Shown here: positions 18,708 to 27,812 of the stretch, in pieces
Numbering within the stretch: position 1 is the stretch's first letter
Layout: every line of letters begins with the position of its first letter
Source: Lachnospiraceae bacterium
GTDB taxonomy: Bacteria; Bacillota; Clostridia; Lachnospirales; Lachnospiraceae
Direction of reading: 5' to 3'
Assembly: GCA_022788085.1 (NCBI GenBank)
Contig: JALEWA010000184.1
Coordinates: forward strand, 1 to 35,551
Length of the DNA stretch: 35,551 nucleotides
The notes under the pieces: model-generated
What the model was told of the DNA's origin: nothing
Databases searched by the model: none
Seen by the model: the letters and a program-made list of their open reading frames with translations, nothing else
Program-made: the position numbers and the translations under genes

Positions 18708-19043
18708 ATGAAATTTTCGGAATCATTAAAGAGTAACAGAGATTTTAAGACTGTATATAGTAATGGCAAATCGTATGCCAATAAGTATCTTGTGATGTAT
18801 GTATTAGAAAATGGAACACAGAAAAACAGACTTGGAATTTCTGTAAGTAAAAAAGTAGGAAACAGTGTTGTAAGACATAGACTTACAAGATTAGTAAGGG
18901 AAAGTTACAGACTACATGAAGAAATATTTAATAGTGGTTTAGATATAGTAGTCGTCGTCAGAGTCAATGCAAAAGAAATTGGCTATCATGAAATGGAAAG
19001 TGCATTATTGCATGTATCGAAGCTCCATAAGATTATAAATTGA
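18708..19043 (+). CDS. rnpA: Ribonuclease P protein component
   Basis: Protein subunit that helps RNase P RNA mature tRNA 5' ends. 111 residues: FSESLKSNRDFKTVYSNGKSYANKYLVMYV gives the RNA/leader-binding cleft and ISVSKKVGNSVVRHRLTRLVRESYR the conserved helix. The hallmark RNRxKR motif here reads R56-H57-R58-L-T-R61, with Asn and Lys replaced. No good ribosome site is visible before ATG 18708, consistent with low expression. Confidence 0.93.
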   Translation: MKFSESLKSNRDFKTVYSNGKSYANKYLVMYVLENGTQKNRLGISVSKKVGNSVVRHRLTRLVRESYRLHEEIFNSGLDIVVVVRVNAKEIGYHEMESALLHVSKLHKIIN

Positions 19044-19080
19044 AAAATCTTATGCTTCGCCAAAATTAGCAGGTACTATT

Positions 19081-19293
19081 ATGTTAAAGAGTATATTAAT
19101 TTGGCTGATTCAATTTTATAGGAAGTTTTTATCACCGCTCAAAACAACAAAGTGTCCATATTATCCTTCCTGTTCCCAGTATGGTCTGGAGGCAGTACAG
19201 AAGTATGGTGCTGTGAAAGGCGGTTTACTTGCTTTATGGAGAATTCTTCGGTGTAATCCTTTTTCAAAGGGAGGATATGATCCGGTTCCATAG
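19081..19293 (+). CDS. yidD: Membrane protein insertion efficiency factor YidD
   Basis: 70-residue protein with amphipathic N-terminus (LIWLIQFYRKFLSP) and the family signature CPYYPSCSQYGLEAVQKYG, then LLALWRILRCNPFSKGGYDPVP. It acts near YidC and the translocon at the inner membrane face. It lies between rnpA and yidC, 37 bases after rnpA. Confidence 0.95.
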   Translation: MLKSILIWLIQFYRKFLSPLKTTKCPYYPSCSQYGLEAVQKYGAVKGGLLALWRILRCNPFSKGGYDPVP

Positions 19294-19320
19294 AGGAAAA
19301 CGGAATTTAGGAGGAGACAG

Positions 19321-20655
19321 ATGGATTTGATGTTATTGACACAGAATTCAACTCCGATATTTAAATATGTAGTTAAGCTTCTTGGCTTGATTATGAATAT
19401 TATTTTCGAATTTCTTGATTTGATAGGAATTCCAAATATCGGTTTAGCTATTATTTTGTTTACAATTGTAATTTATTTATTGCTAATGCCGCTTACAATT
19501 AAGCAGCAGAAGTTTTCCAAGCTTTCTGCAAGAATGAATCCTGAGATACAGGCAATACAGGCAAAGTATAAAGGAAAGCAGGATAACGAGTCCATGCTTG
19601 CCATGAATGCAGAAACAAAGCAGGTATATGCAAAGTATGGTGTATCTCCATCGGGAAGCTGTTTACAGCTTTTAATTCAGATGCCGATTCTTTTTGCTTT
19701 GTATCGTGTTATTTATCAGATGCCTGCTTATGTAACAAAGCTTGGTAATGCATTTGGAGTTCTTGCTGATCAGATTATAAAAGCAGATGGTGTAGATTTT
19801 GTTAAGGGATTAAGTTCCGCTGCCATGTATATCAAGAATTTTGATATTGCAGGAAATACAAGAAATGCAGTCATTGATGTGTTATATAGAACATCATCAA
19901 CAGATATGGCTACTTTATCGGAAAAATTCGGCCTTTCTGATTTAGCTTATGAAGGAGGTCAAATATTAAGTAATGCCAATACAGAAGGTTTAATTGATCG
20001 ATATAATAATTTCCTTGGATTGAATATTGGTAATACTCCAATGGATACGATTACTTCAGCCTTTGCAAGTAACAATTATCTGTTACTGATTGGTGCAGTT
20101 TCTATTCCTGTTCTGGCTGCTTTAACCCAGTGGATTAATTATAAGCTGATGCCACAGGCACCTCAGGATGAAAATGCGAAGAAGAATCAGAGCGATATGG
20201 CAGACAGCATGCAGCAATCTATGAAAATGATGAATACCATTATGCCGGTTATGTCTGCATGGTTCTGTTTAACACTTCCTGCAGGTATGGGATTATACTG
20301 GGTAATCGGTGCCGTAGTCAGAAGTATTCAGCAGGTTGCAATCAATAAACATATCGATAAGATGGATATTGATGCTGAGATTAAGAAAAATATTGAGAAA
20401 TATAATGAAAAGCTTAAAAAACAGGGTATTGATCCTGCAAAACTGAATGCAGCAGCAAGAACAAATACAAAAAATATTTCTACAAAAACAGCATATAAGA
20501 ATACTTCAACTGTGAATAAGTCTACAAGAACAGAGGAAGAAAAGGCTGCAGCAATAAAGGAAGCAACGGAATATTATAACAAGAATGCAAAACCAGGAAG
20601 TCTTGCAGCAAAGGCTAATATGGTAAAACAATATAATGAGAAGAACAATAAATAG
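19321..20655 (+). CDS. yidC: YidC/Oxa1 membrane insertase
   Basis: Inserts and folds membrane proteins, alone or with Sec. 444 residues. Core helices start at GLAIILFTIVIYLLLMPLTI (41-60), followed by the cytoplasmic hairpin QQKFSKLSARMNPEIQAIQAKYKGK, then LQLLIQMPILFALYRVIY, a long extracellular loop (about 140-240), and helices to about 340 (SAWFCLTLPAGMGLYWVIGAV). The C-terminal 100 residues are Lys-rich, ribosome-binding-like. The groove arginine expected in TM1 (TIIVRLL in relatives) is Tyr52 here. GGAGGAGA precedes the ATG. It lacks a lipoprotein signal. jag follows 12 bases later. Confidence 0.95.
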   Translation: MDLMLLTQNSTPIFKYVVKLLGLIMNIIFEFLDLIGIPNIGLAIILFTIVIYLLLMPLTIKQQKFSKLSARMNPEIQAIQAKYKGKQDNESMLAMNAETKQVYAKYGVSPSGSCLQLLIQMPILFALYRVIYQMPAYVTKLGNAFGVLADQIIKADGVDFVKGLSSAAMYIKNFDIAGNTRNAVIDVLYRTSSTDMATLSEKFGLSDLAYEGGQILSNANTEGLIDRYNNFLGLNIGNTPMDTITSAFASNNYLLLIGAVSIPVLAALTQWINYKLMPQAPQDENAKKNQSDMADSMQQSMKMMNTIMPVMSAWFCLTLPAGMGLYWVIGAVVRSIQQVAINKHIDKMDIDAEIKKNIEKYNEKLKKQGIDPAKLNAAARTNTKNISTKTAYKNTSTVNKSTRTEEEKAAAIKEATEYYNKNAKPGSLAAKANMVKQYNEKNNK

Positions 20656-20667
20656 GGGGTTAGATTT

Positions 20668-21390
20668 ATGGAGTACATGGAGTTTTCAGCAAAAACAGTT
20701 TCTGATGCAATAACAGAAGCATGTAAAAATTTTACCGTAACAAGTGATAGACTTGATTACGTTGTTGTAACAGAAGGTTCGAGCGGATTTCTTGGATTTA
20801 ATTCTAAGCCTGCAATCATCAAGGCAAGAGTTAAGGAAGAAGAAAAAGAGGTTGAGAAGACAGCAGAAGTTAAGCCTGCTACTGTTGAAGCTGAACCAAA
20901 GAAAGAAACTTCTACAATTACACAAGCTTCTGATGTATCGATAGAAGATCAGGCTAAGAAGTTTCTTCAGGATGTATTTAAAGCTATGGGTATGACTGTA
21001 GTTATTGATGCAAAATATAATGAGTCAGAACATTCACTTGATGTTGAGTTAAGTGGTGATGAGATGGGTGTATTAATCGGTAAGAGAGGACAGACCTTAG
21101 ATTCATTACAATATCTTATATCTCTAGTAGTTAATAAAGGAACAGGAGAGTACATAAGAGTAAAGGTCGATACTGAAAATTACAGACAAAGACGTAAGGA
21201 GACTTTAGAAAATCTTGCAAAGAATATTTCTTATAAAGTTAAGAGAACAAAACGTCCGGTATCATTAGAACCGATGAATCCATATGAGAGAAGAATTATC
21301 CACTCTGCATTGCAAAATGACAGATATGTCACAACACATAGTGAAGGAGAAGAACCGTTCAGACGTGTTGTTGTAACTTTAAAAAGATAA
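20668..21390 (+). CDS. jag: Jag/KhpB RNA-binding protein
   Basis: 240 residues. Jag_N domain 1-52 (MEFSAKTVSDAITEACKNF...GSSGFLGFNSKPAIIKARV), a charged Lys/Glu linker (53-95), KH domain (about 95-170) with GVLIGKRGQTLDSLQYL, and R3H domain (about 175-240) with ERRIIHSAL. Known homologues bind small RNAs with KhpA and affect cell division and envelope. GGGGG before the first ATG supports it; an ATG 9 bases later is the alternative. It is cotranscribed with yidC. Confidence 0.94.
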   Translation: MEYMEFSAKTVSDAITEACKNFTVTSDRLDYVVVTEGSSGFLGFNSKPAIIKARVKEEEKEVEKTAEVKPATVEAEPKKETSTITQASDVSIEDQAKKFLQDVFKAMGMTVVIDAKYNESEHSLDVELSGDEMGVLIGKRGQTLDSLQYLISLVVNKGTGEYIRVKVDTENYRQRRKETLENLAKNISYKVKRTKRPVSLEPMNPYERRIIHSALQNDRYVTTHSEGEEPFRRVVVTLKR

Positions 21391-21393
21391 TGA

Positions 21394-21424
21394 AAAAGCC
21401 TCCATCTTTTGATGGGGGCTTTTA
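21394..21424 (+). terminator. Intrinsic terminator after jag
   Basis: A 13-bp stem (21394-21406 with 21411-21423, one G-U pair) and TTTT loop ending in a U-run lies 3 bases past the jag stop. It ends the rpmH-to-jag transcript. Confidence 0.85.
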
Positions 21425-21443
21425 ACAATACAGGTAAATCGAT

Positions 21444-22256
21444 ATGGAAAAGAAAATATTTTTTACAGACTTAGATGGAACGTTATTAAATGATAATAAA
21501 GAAATTACAGAACAGACAAAAGAGTTATTAAGTAATATTACAAGACATGGACATTATCTTGTATTGATATCCGGAAGACCAATGATGAGTATCATGGATG
21601 TAAGAAAAGGACTTCCTATTTCAAACAAAAATTTGTATTTAGTTGCAAGTAATGGTGGAGTGATATATGATGCTGAACGTGATGTTATTCTAAAAGAAAA
21701 CAGACTAACCTTTGAGCAGGCAGATTATTTTTTAAAGACATGTGAAAAGGAAGGTGTACATAGTCATACTTACACAGATGATTCCATTGTTTCAAAAAGA
21801 CATTCGCAGGAACTTACTTTTTACCAGAAAACAGTTCATATGCCATCTATTATTACAGATGATATTATAAGTAAATTAGATAAGCCCCCATTAAAATGTG
21901 TTGCGCTTTCAATGGAGAGAAAAAGGCTTGAAGAAATTAGAGAAAAGCTGCTTCCATGGGCAAAAGGACAAATTCAGTTGATGTTTTCAAATGACAAGCT
22001 GCTGGAAATGATACCTATTACATCAGGAAAAGGAGCAGCATTGATTTGGCTAAGCAAATATCTTCATATTCCAATTGAGAATACACTTGCTGCAGGAGAT
22101 CAGGATAATGATCTTTCTATGCTGGAGGCTGCAGGGGTAGGAGTTGCTATGCTAAATGGAGCTTCTCATGTAAAAGAACTTGCAGACAGAGTAACGATAG
22201 AAGATAATAATCATGATGGGCTTGTACCTATATTAAAGGAGTTTTTTAGATGTTAG
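21444..22256 (+). CDS. Cof-type HAD-IIB phosphatase
   Basis: 270-residue haloacid dehalogenase phosphatase with a C2-type cap. Motif I is DLDGTLL (D9/D11), motif II ISGR, motif III Lys in SGKGAAL (about 205), motif IV GDQDNDLSML. Such enzymes hydrolyse sugar phosphates, FMN or PLP-like compounds; the exact substrate is not readable. It starts 20 bases after the terminator, so its promoter is not obvious. Its stop overlaps the following GNAT start (coupled translation). Confidence 0.92.
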   Translation: MEKKIFFTDLDGTLLNDNKEITEQTKELLSNITRHGHYLVLISGRPMMSIMDVRKGLPISNKNLYLVASNGGVIYDAERDVILKENRLTFEQADYFLKTCEKEGVHSHTYTDDSIVSKRHSQELTFYQKTVHMPSIITDDIISKLDKPPLKCVALSMERKRLEEIREKLLPWAKGQIQLMFSNDKLLEMIPITSGKGAALIWLSKYLHIPIENTLAAGDQDNDLSMLEAAGVGVAMLNGASHVKELADRVTIEDNNHDGLVPILKEFFRC

Positions 22257-22795
22257 TGATAAAAGAGGCTTTTAATGATACACAATTAGAGAAAGTAAAG
22301 GATTTATATGAGAGTGCTTTTCCGACAAGTGAAAAAAAACCTTTTCCTATGATATTAGAGAAAAGAGAGGAAGGTTTGGCAGAAATTCTATCCATTGAGG
22401 ATGAGAACAGGCAATTCTGCGGATTACTGATTACGGCATTATATAAGGATTTGGTGTTGATTGATTATTTTGCAATTGATGAAGAGAGTCGTGGAAGCGG
22501 TATTGGTTCAGAAGTATTGAAGCTTTTTTGTAATCGCTATGGAAATAAGCGTATTTTTTTGGAAATAGAAAGTACCGTATCAGACAAAGCAGAAAATCAT
22601 GATGTTAAGATAAGAAGAAAACATTTTTACGAAAGGAATGGATTTGGATGTATGTCTTATCTTGTTCTTTTATTTGGTGTTGAAATGGAAATCATGACTT
22701 ATAATGGTAGAGTTTCTTATGAAGAATATCATGAATTATTGGATAAAGTATATGGTGAAAAGATAAGTAGTCATGTTATACTTTTTAAGGAATAA
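22250..22795 (+). CDS. GNAT-family N-acetyltransferase
   Basis: 181-residue acetyltransferase. The acetyl-CoA loop is RGSGIGSEVL (about 83-92), preceded by LVLIDYFAIDEESRG and followed by FYERNGF, the usual C-terminal substrate strand region. Substrate unknown. The ATG overlaps the HAD stop codon region by 7 bases, so the two are made together; they may modify related small metabolites, but that is inference. Confidence 0.88.
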   Translation: MLVIKEAFNDTQLEKVKDLYESAFPTSEKKPFPMILEKREEGLAEILSIEDENRQFCGLLITALYKDLVLIDYFAIDEESRGSGIGSEVLKLFCNRYGNKRIFLEIESTVSDKAENHDVKIRRKHFYERNGFGCMSYLVLLFGVEMEIMTYNGRVSYEEYHELLDKVYGEKISSHVILFKE

Positions 22796-22831
22796 AAGTG
22801 GAGCTATTGTTCGGATTTTTCATGTATTCAG

Positions 22832-22860
22832 TTGAAAATATAGCAAAAATAGATTATAGT
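22832..22860 (+). promoter_or_regulatory. SigA promoter of mnmE-mnmG-rsmG
   Basis: TTGAAA (22832-22837), exact 17-base spacer and TATAGT (22855-22860) lie about 50 bases before mnmE. Confidence 0.7.
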
Positions 22861-22909
22861 TAAAACGATTAATTTGTATAGTAAATTAGTAACAGTTCGG
22901 AGATATATG

Positions 22910-24328
22910 ATGAAGACAGATACAATTGCTGCTATTGCGACAGCAGTGAGTGACTCAGGAATTGGTATCATTAGAATTAGTGGTAATGAAGCAATCGAAA
23001 TTGCTGATAAAATGTATCATTCTAAAAATGAAAAAAAGAAATTAGCAAAAGTTTCAAGTCATACAATTCATTATGGCTTTATTTATGATGGGGAAGAAGT
23101 AATAGATGAAGTCATGGTTGCTGTGATGAAAGCACCGAATACGTATACGAAAGAAGATACGGTTGAGATTGATTGTCATGGTGGTATTCTGGTTATGCAA
23201 AAAGTATTAGAAACGGCATTAAAATATGGTTGTCGTTTAGCAGAGCCGGGAGAATTTACGAAACGTGCTTTCTTGAATGGAAGAATTGATTTAACGAAGG
23301 CGGAAGCTGTTATGGATATGATTCATGCAAAGAATGAATTTGCCATGAAATCATCTCTAAAGCAGCTTAAAGGTGCTGTCTCAGATAAGGTGCATTCTCT
23401 AAGAGAAGAAATTCTTTATGAAATTGCATTTATTGAATCTGCTTTAGATGATCCGGAACATATCAGTCTTGATGGTTACCATGAAAAATTAGAGGAGAAA
23501 ACGCAACATCTTCTTCTTGAATTAAAGAGACTGATAGACAGTGCTGATAATGGAAAGCTTTTAAAAGATGGTATCAATACGGTAATCGTTGGAAAACCAA
23601 ATGCAGGAAAATCATCTCTTTTAAACCTTCTTGTTGGAGAAGATAAAGCAATTGTAACGAGTATTGCGGGAACAACAAGAGATGTTTTGGAAGAATCGAT
23701 AAAGCTTCATGGTATTGGACTTAATATTATTGATACAGCAGGAATTCGCGATACAAAGGATGAAGTAGAGAGAATCGGTGTAGAGAAGGCAAGAAAATAT
23801 GCTAACAATGCAGATTTAGTTATTTACGTTGTAGATTCTTCCAGAGAATTGGATGAAAATGATAAGGAAATTGTTGAATTGATTCGTGATAAAAAGGTTA
23901 TTGTTCTATTAAATAAAACAGACCTTGATGCGAAGGTAAGTAAAGATGATATAAAGCAGTATTTTCATAATGTTTATGAAGGTACTTCAAATTCTTTTGA
24001 GAATCAAAGTCTTTGCATTATTAGAACCTCAACAAAAGATAATACAGGAATGGAAGAATTTGAAGACGCGATAAAGGACATGTTCTTTGCAGGTAAGATT
24101 GCGGTAAATGATGAGATTTATATTACAAGTAAACGCCATAAAGAAGCATTGATGGAAGCTTATGATAGTATGATAATGGTAAAACAAAGCCTTGCAGATA
24201 ATATGCCGGAGGATTTTTATTCGATTGATCTTATGAGTGCTTATGCTTCTCTTGGAAGGATTATTGGTGAAGAAGTAGAGGATGATTTGGTAAATGAAAT
24301 CTTCTCTAAGTTCTGTATGGGAAAATAG
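22910..24328 (+). CDS. mnmE: tRNA modification GTPase MnmE
   Basis: With MnmG it forms the wobble-U34 cmnm5 modification of tRNAs. 472 residues: tetrahydrofolate-binding N-domain from MKTDTIAAIATAVSDSGIGI with GGxxVxQxVL-like segment, a helical domain, inserted G domain (G1 VGKPNAGKSS, G2 TTRDV, G3 DTAG, G4 LNKTDL) and the C-terminal CxGK motif CMGK that is catalytic. I chose ATG 22910 over 22907, because GGAG is 7 bases upstream; the frame extends to 22874 without support. Confidence 0.96.
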   Translation: MKTDTIAAIATAVSDSGIGIIRISGNEAIEIADKMYHSKNEKKKLAKVSSHTIHYGFIYDGEEVIDEVMVAVMKAPNTYTKEDTVEIDCHGGILVMQKVLETALKYGCRLAEPGEFTKRAFLNGRIDLTKAEAVMDMIHAKNEFAMKSSLKQLKGAVSDKVHSLREEILYEIAFIESALDDPEHISLDGYHEKLEEKTQHLLLELKRLIDSADNGKLLKDGINTVIVGKPNAGKSSLLNLLVGEDKAIVTSIAGTTRDVLEESIKLHGIGLNIIDTAGIRDTKDEVERIGVEKARKYANNADLVIYVVDSSRELDENDKEIVELIRDKKVIVLLNKTDLDAKVSKDDIKQYFHNVYEGTSNSFENQSLCIIRTSTKDNTGMEEFEDAIKDMFFAGKIAVNDEIYITSKRHKEALMEAYDSMIMVKQSLADNMPEDFYSIDLMSAYASLGRIIGEEVEDDLVNEIFSKFCMGK

Positions 24329-24331
24329 CAT

Positions 24332-24357
24332 AAAAAGCCGGATGTGTCAGCTTTTTT
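24332..24357 (+). terminator. Weak hairpin between mnmE and mnmG
   Basis: AAAAAGC near 24332-24338 pairs with GCTTTTTT (24350-24357) over an 11-base loop. The stem is short and A-U rich, so partial termination is possible, but mnmG is normally cotranscribed. Confidence 0.35.
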
Positions 24358-24409
24358 ATGTGATAAAAAGCATGTCACGTTTTTGTGAGAATGTGAAAGG
24401 AAAATGATT

Positions 24410-26326
24410 ATGTCTGAAATTCGGGAAAAAGTAGATGTCTGTGTGGTTGGTGCAGGACATGCAGGATGTGAAGCAGCACTTGCATGTGCAAGAATGGGTT
24501 TGGAAACCGTTATATTTACAGTAAGTGTGGACAGTATTGCCCTTATGCCATGTAATCCAAATGTAGGCGGTTCCTCAAAGGGACATTTAGTCAGAGAGCT
24601 GGATGCACTTGGTGGTGAGATGGGAAAAAATATAGACAAAACATTTATACAATCTAAAATGTTGAATGTCTCTAAAGGACCGGCTGTACACTCTCTTCGT
24701 GCACAGGCAGATAAAGCGGAATATTCAAGGTCTATGAGAAAGGTTTTAGAGAATCAGGAGCATTTGACTATTAAGCAGGCAGAAATTACAGAACTTCTTA
24801 CTCAGGATTTAGAATCACCGCAAGGTCTAGCAACGAAAAAAATTACGGGTGTTAAAACATACACAGGTGCTATTTATGAAGCAAAGGCTGTCGTTTTGTG
24901 TACCGGAACTTATTTAAAGGCCAGATGTCTTTGTGGTGAAGCCATCACTTATACTGGTCCAAATGGTTTACAGGCAGCAAATTATTTAACAGATTCCCTA
25001 AAAAGTTTAGGTATTGAGATGCGCCGTTTTAAGACAGGAACTCCGGCAAGAATGGACAAGCGCTCGATTGATTTTAGTAAGATGGAAGAGCAGCTTGGAG
25101 ATGAACGAGTAGTTCCATTTTCCTTTTCTACGAACCCTGAAGATGTACAAATTGATCAGGCATCTTGTTGGCTGACATATACAAACGAAAAGACGCATGA
25201 GATTATTCGTAAAAATCTTGACCGTTCCCCAATCTATGCGGGAATTATTGAAGGAACAGGTCCAAGATATTGTCCATCTATTGAGGATAAAGTAGTAAAA
25301 TTTGCTGAGAAAGAAAGACATCAGGTGTTTATTGAGCCGGAAGGCTTACATACAAATGAAATGTATGTTGGTGGAATGAGTTCTTCCTTACCTGAAGATG
25401 TACAGCTTGCAATGTACCGAACTGTACCGGGACTTGAAAATTGTAAAATGGTTCGTAATGCATATGCGATTGAATATGATTGTATCAATCCGGGACAGCT
25501 TTATCCAACCTTACAGTTTAAGGCAATATCAGGACTTTTTAGTGCTGGTCAGTTTAATGGAAGCAGTGGTTATGAAGAAGCTGCTGCACAGGGAATGATT
25601 GCAGGTATGAATGCAGGACTGTTTATACAGGGAAAAGATCAGGTTGTACTTGATCGTTCTGAAGCTTACATAGGCGTTCTAATTGATGACCTTGTTACGA
25701 AGGAGAATTTTGAACCGTATCGAATGATGACATCAAGAGCAGAATATCGTCTTTTATTAAGACAGGATAACGCTGATTTAAGACTTCGTAAGATTGGATA
25801 TTATGCTGGTCTGGTGACAAAGGAACAATATGATTATGTATGCCAAAAAGAAGAACTTATTACGAATGAAGTAGAAAGATTACAGAATACAAAAGTAGGT
25901 GCAAATCAGGAAATTCAAAGATTTCTTGAAAACAAAGGAAGTTCAGGATTAAAGACTGCGGCCTCACTTGCAGAGTTAATTTGCAGACCGGAATTATCGT
26001 ATGAAGCATTGGCAGAGATTGATCCGGAAAGAAGGCCATTAAGTGATGATGTAATAGAACAAATCAATATTAATATTAAATATGATGGCTATATCAAGAG
26101 ACAGCTAAAGCAGGTAGAACAATTTAAGAAAATGGAGAAGAAACTTATTCCATCGGATATTGATTATGATGATGTCAGTAGTCTGCGTTTAGAGGCAAGA
26201 CAAAAACTTAAGAAGTTTCAACCTATTTCTGTTGGTCAGGCTTCCAGAATAAGTGGTGTATCACCGGCAGATATTTCTGTATTATTGGTATATTTGGAAC
26301 ATTTTCGTCAACATAAAGAAAAATAA
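24410..26326 (+). CDS. mnmG: tRNA modification FAD enzyme MnmG (GidA)
   Basis: FAD-dependent partner of MnmE. 638 residues: dinucleotide fold [53 protein letters not shown], and the C-terminal helical domain that binds MnmE ([18 protein letters not shown]). Start ATG 24410 has AAAGG 9 bases upstream; the ATG at 24404 is only 3 bases away and less likely. Second gene of the tRNA/rRNA modification operon. Confidence 0.96.
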   Translation: MSEIREKVDVCVVGAGHAGCEAALACARMGLETVIFTVSVDSIALMPCNPNVGGSSKGHLVRELDALGGEMGKNIDKTFIQSKMLNVSKGPAVHSLRAQADKAEYSRSMRKVLENQEHLTIKQAEITELLTQDLESPQGLATKKITGVKTYTGAIYEAKAVVLCTGTYLKARCLCGEAITYTGPNGLQAANYLTDSLKSLGIEMRRFKTGTPARMDKRSIDFSKMEEQLGDERVVPFSFSTNPEDVQIDQASCWLTYTNEKTHEIIRKNLDRSPIYAGIIEGTGPRYCPSIEDKVVKFAEKERHQVFIEPEGLHTNEMYVGGMSSSLPEDVQLAMYRTVPGLENCKMVRNAYAIEYDCINPGQLYPTLQFKAISGLFSAGQFNGSSGYEEAAAQGMIAGMNAGLFIQGKDQVVLDRSEAYIGVLIDDLVTKENFEPYRMMTSRAEYRLLLRQDNADLRLRKIGYYAGLVTKEQYDYVCQKEELITNEVERLQNTKVGANQEIQRFLENKGSSGLKTAASLAELICRPELSYEALAEIDPERRPLSDDVIEQININIKYDGYIKRQLKQVEQFKKMEKKLIPSDIDYDDVSSLRLEARQKLKKFQPISVGQASRISGVSPADISVLLVYLEHFRQHKEK

Positions 26327-26373
26327 TAAATGACAATAATGTCATAAAATGTTTTTAAAACTGGAGGACATTG

Positions 26374-27102
26374 ATGCAGGAAAAATATGATTTAGAAATA
26401 TTATATAAGGGATTGCAGGAATTAGAAATTCCTTTGGATAAATCACAAATGGATGCATTCATACAATATTATGAGTTATTGGTAGAGTGGAACTCCTTTA
26501 TGAATCTTACGGCAATTACTGATTTTCAAGAAGTATGCGTTAAGCATTTTCTTGATAGCTTATCATTAAATAAAATTATGGATTGCCATCAAAAATTACA
26601 TGTAATTGATATAGGAACTGGAGCAGGATTTCCTGGTATCCCTTTAAAAATTGCATTTCCTGAGTTAAAGATTACATTGCTTGATTCTCTTGGAAAAAGA
26701 GTAAAATTTTTAAATGAAGTAATAGAAAGGCTTAACCTTAAAGATATAGAAGCTATTCATGGCAGAGCGGAAGATTACGCAAAACCAACTGCTTTAAGAG
26801 AAAGTTATGATATATGCGTATCAAGAGCTGTGGCAAATCTTGCTACTCTTTCTGAATATTGTCTTCCATATGTTAAGGTAGAAGGAGTATTTGTTTCATA
26901 TAAATCAGAAAAAGTAGTAGAAGAGATGGAGCAGGCAAAAAAAGCAATTACTCTTTTAGGAGGAAAAATCATTTCACAGAACGAATTTACGCTTCCTTCT
27001 TCTGATATTTATAGAAATCTGTTAGTTATTCAGAAAGAGAAGATAACGCCGAAAAAGTATCCTAGGAAAGCAGGACTTCCTTCTAAAGAGCCTTTGGTAT
27101 AA
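26374..27102 (+). CDS. rsmG: 16S rRNA m7G527 methyltransferase RsmG (GidB)
   Basis: S-adenosylmethionine enzyme methylating G527 of 16S rRNA; its loss gives streptomycin resistance in other bacteria. 242 residues: N-terminal helical bundle (YELLVEWNSFMNLTAITDF), SAM loop VIDIGTGAGFPGIPLKIAFP, acidic LLDSLGKRVKFL and SRAVANLATL. CTGGAGG lies 6 bases before ATG 26374; the preceding in-frame TTG is not needed. It lies 47 bases after mnmG. Confidence 0.96.
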   Translation: MQEKYDLEILYKGLQELEIPLDKSQMDAFIQYYELLVEWNSFMNLTAITDFQEVCVKHFLDSLSLNKIMDCHQKLHVIDIGTGAGFPGIPLKIAFPELKITLLDSLGKRVKFLNEVIERLNLKDIEAIHGRAEDYAKPTALRESYDICVSRAVANLATLSEYCLPYVKVEGVFVSYKSEKVVEEMEQAKKAITLLGGKIISQNEFTLPSSDIYRNLLVIQKEKITPKKYPRKAGLPSKEPLV

Positions 27103-27119
27103 ATAATTTAGAGGTAGTT

Positions 27120-27749
27120 ATGATGGAAAATGACAGATTGGAAATTCTTTCAATGCAGGAAGCTGAAAGAAAAAGAATTGCCGAAGATTTACATGATACG
27201 ACAGTTCAGGATTTAGTTCATTTATCACAACAACTGGAACTGGCGATATTGTATTTGGATAAAGATACCATTCAGACAAAGAAAGAGCTTTTTGAAGCTA
27301 GAAATAATATAAAAAAGATTATTGAAGATATGAGAGAAACTATTTATGATTTAAGACCGATGGCATTTGATGACATAGGATGGGAATCAGCAATAGAAAA
27401 TCTTAAAAATAATTTAGAAGAAAATAATGACATAAATGTCATTTTTAATATTTGTAATATCGATAATTATGATTCTCTTATTAAAATTACTATTTATAGA
27501 ATAATAAGAGAAGCCTGCCAAAATATATTAAAGCATGCAAATGCAAGTAAAATGGTAGTAAATATGAAAGAAAATACTAATAGCATATCTCTCATGATTA
27601 TGGATGATGGTATTGGTATTGGTGAATATGATAGAATGAATCATTTTGGTTTATCAATGGTGAAAGAGAAAGTGGGATTACTTTCCGGAAGATTATCAAT
27701 ATTCACAAATGAAAATGGAACTACGTTAGATATTACTATTCCAATATAG
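27120..27749 (+). CDS. Sensor-less NarL-type histidine kinase
   Basis: 209 residues, no membrane segment and no sensory domain. The HisKA_3 dimerisation helix ERKRIAEDLHDTTVQ has H25 as the predicted phospho-acceptor. The HATPase part has the N-box REACQNILKHANAS, DDGIGIG and GLSMVKEKVGLLSG. It thus resembles the catalytic part of DegS/LiaS-type kinases. The signal must come from another protein or from the cytosol. It starts 17 bases after rsmG (ATG 27120, or 27123 with a better 8-base spacing to GAGG). The regulator gene follows 63 bases downstream. Confidence 0.9.
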   Translation: MMENDRLEILSMQEAERKRIAEDLHDTTVQDLVHLSQQLELAILYLDKDTIQTKKELFEARNNIKKIIEDMRETIYDLRPMAFDDIGWESAIENLKNNLEENNDINVIFNICNIDNYDSLIKITIYRIIREACQNILKHANASKMVVNMKENTNSISLMIMDDGIGIGEYDRMNHFGLSMVKEKVGLLSGRLSIFTNENGTTLDITIPI

Positions 27750-27812
27750 CAATTAGTAATATTTAAAACTTAATATTTTATTTTTATAAGTTTGAAAGGA
27801 ATAGGGAAATAT

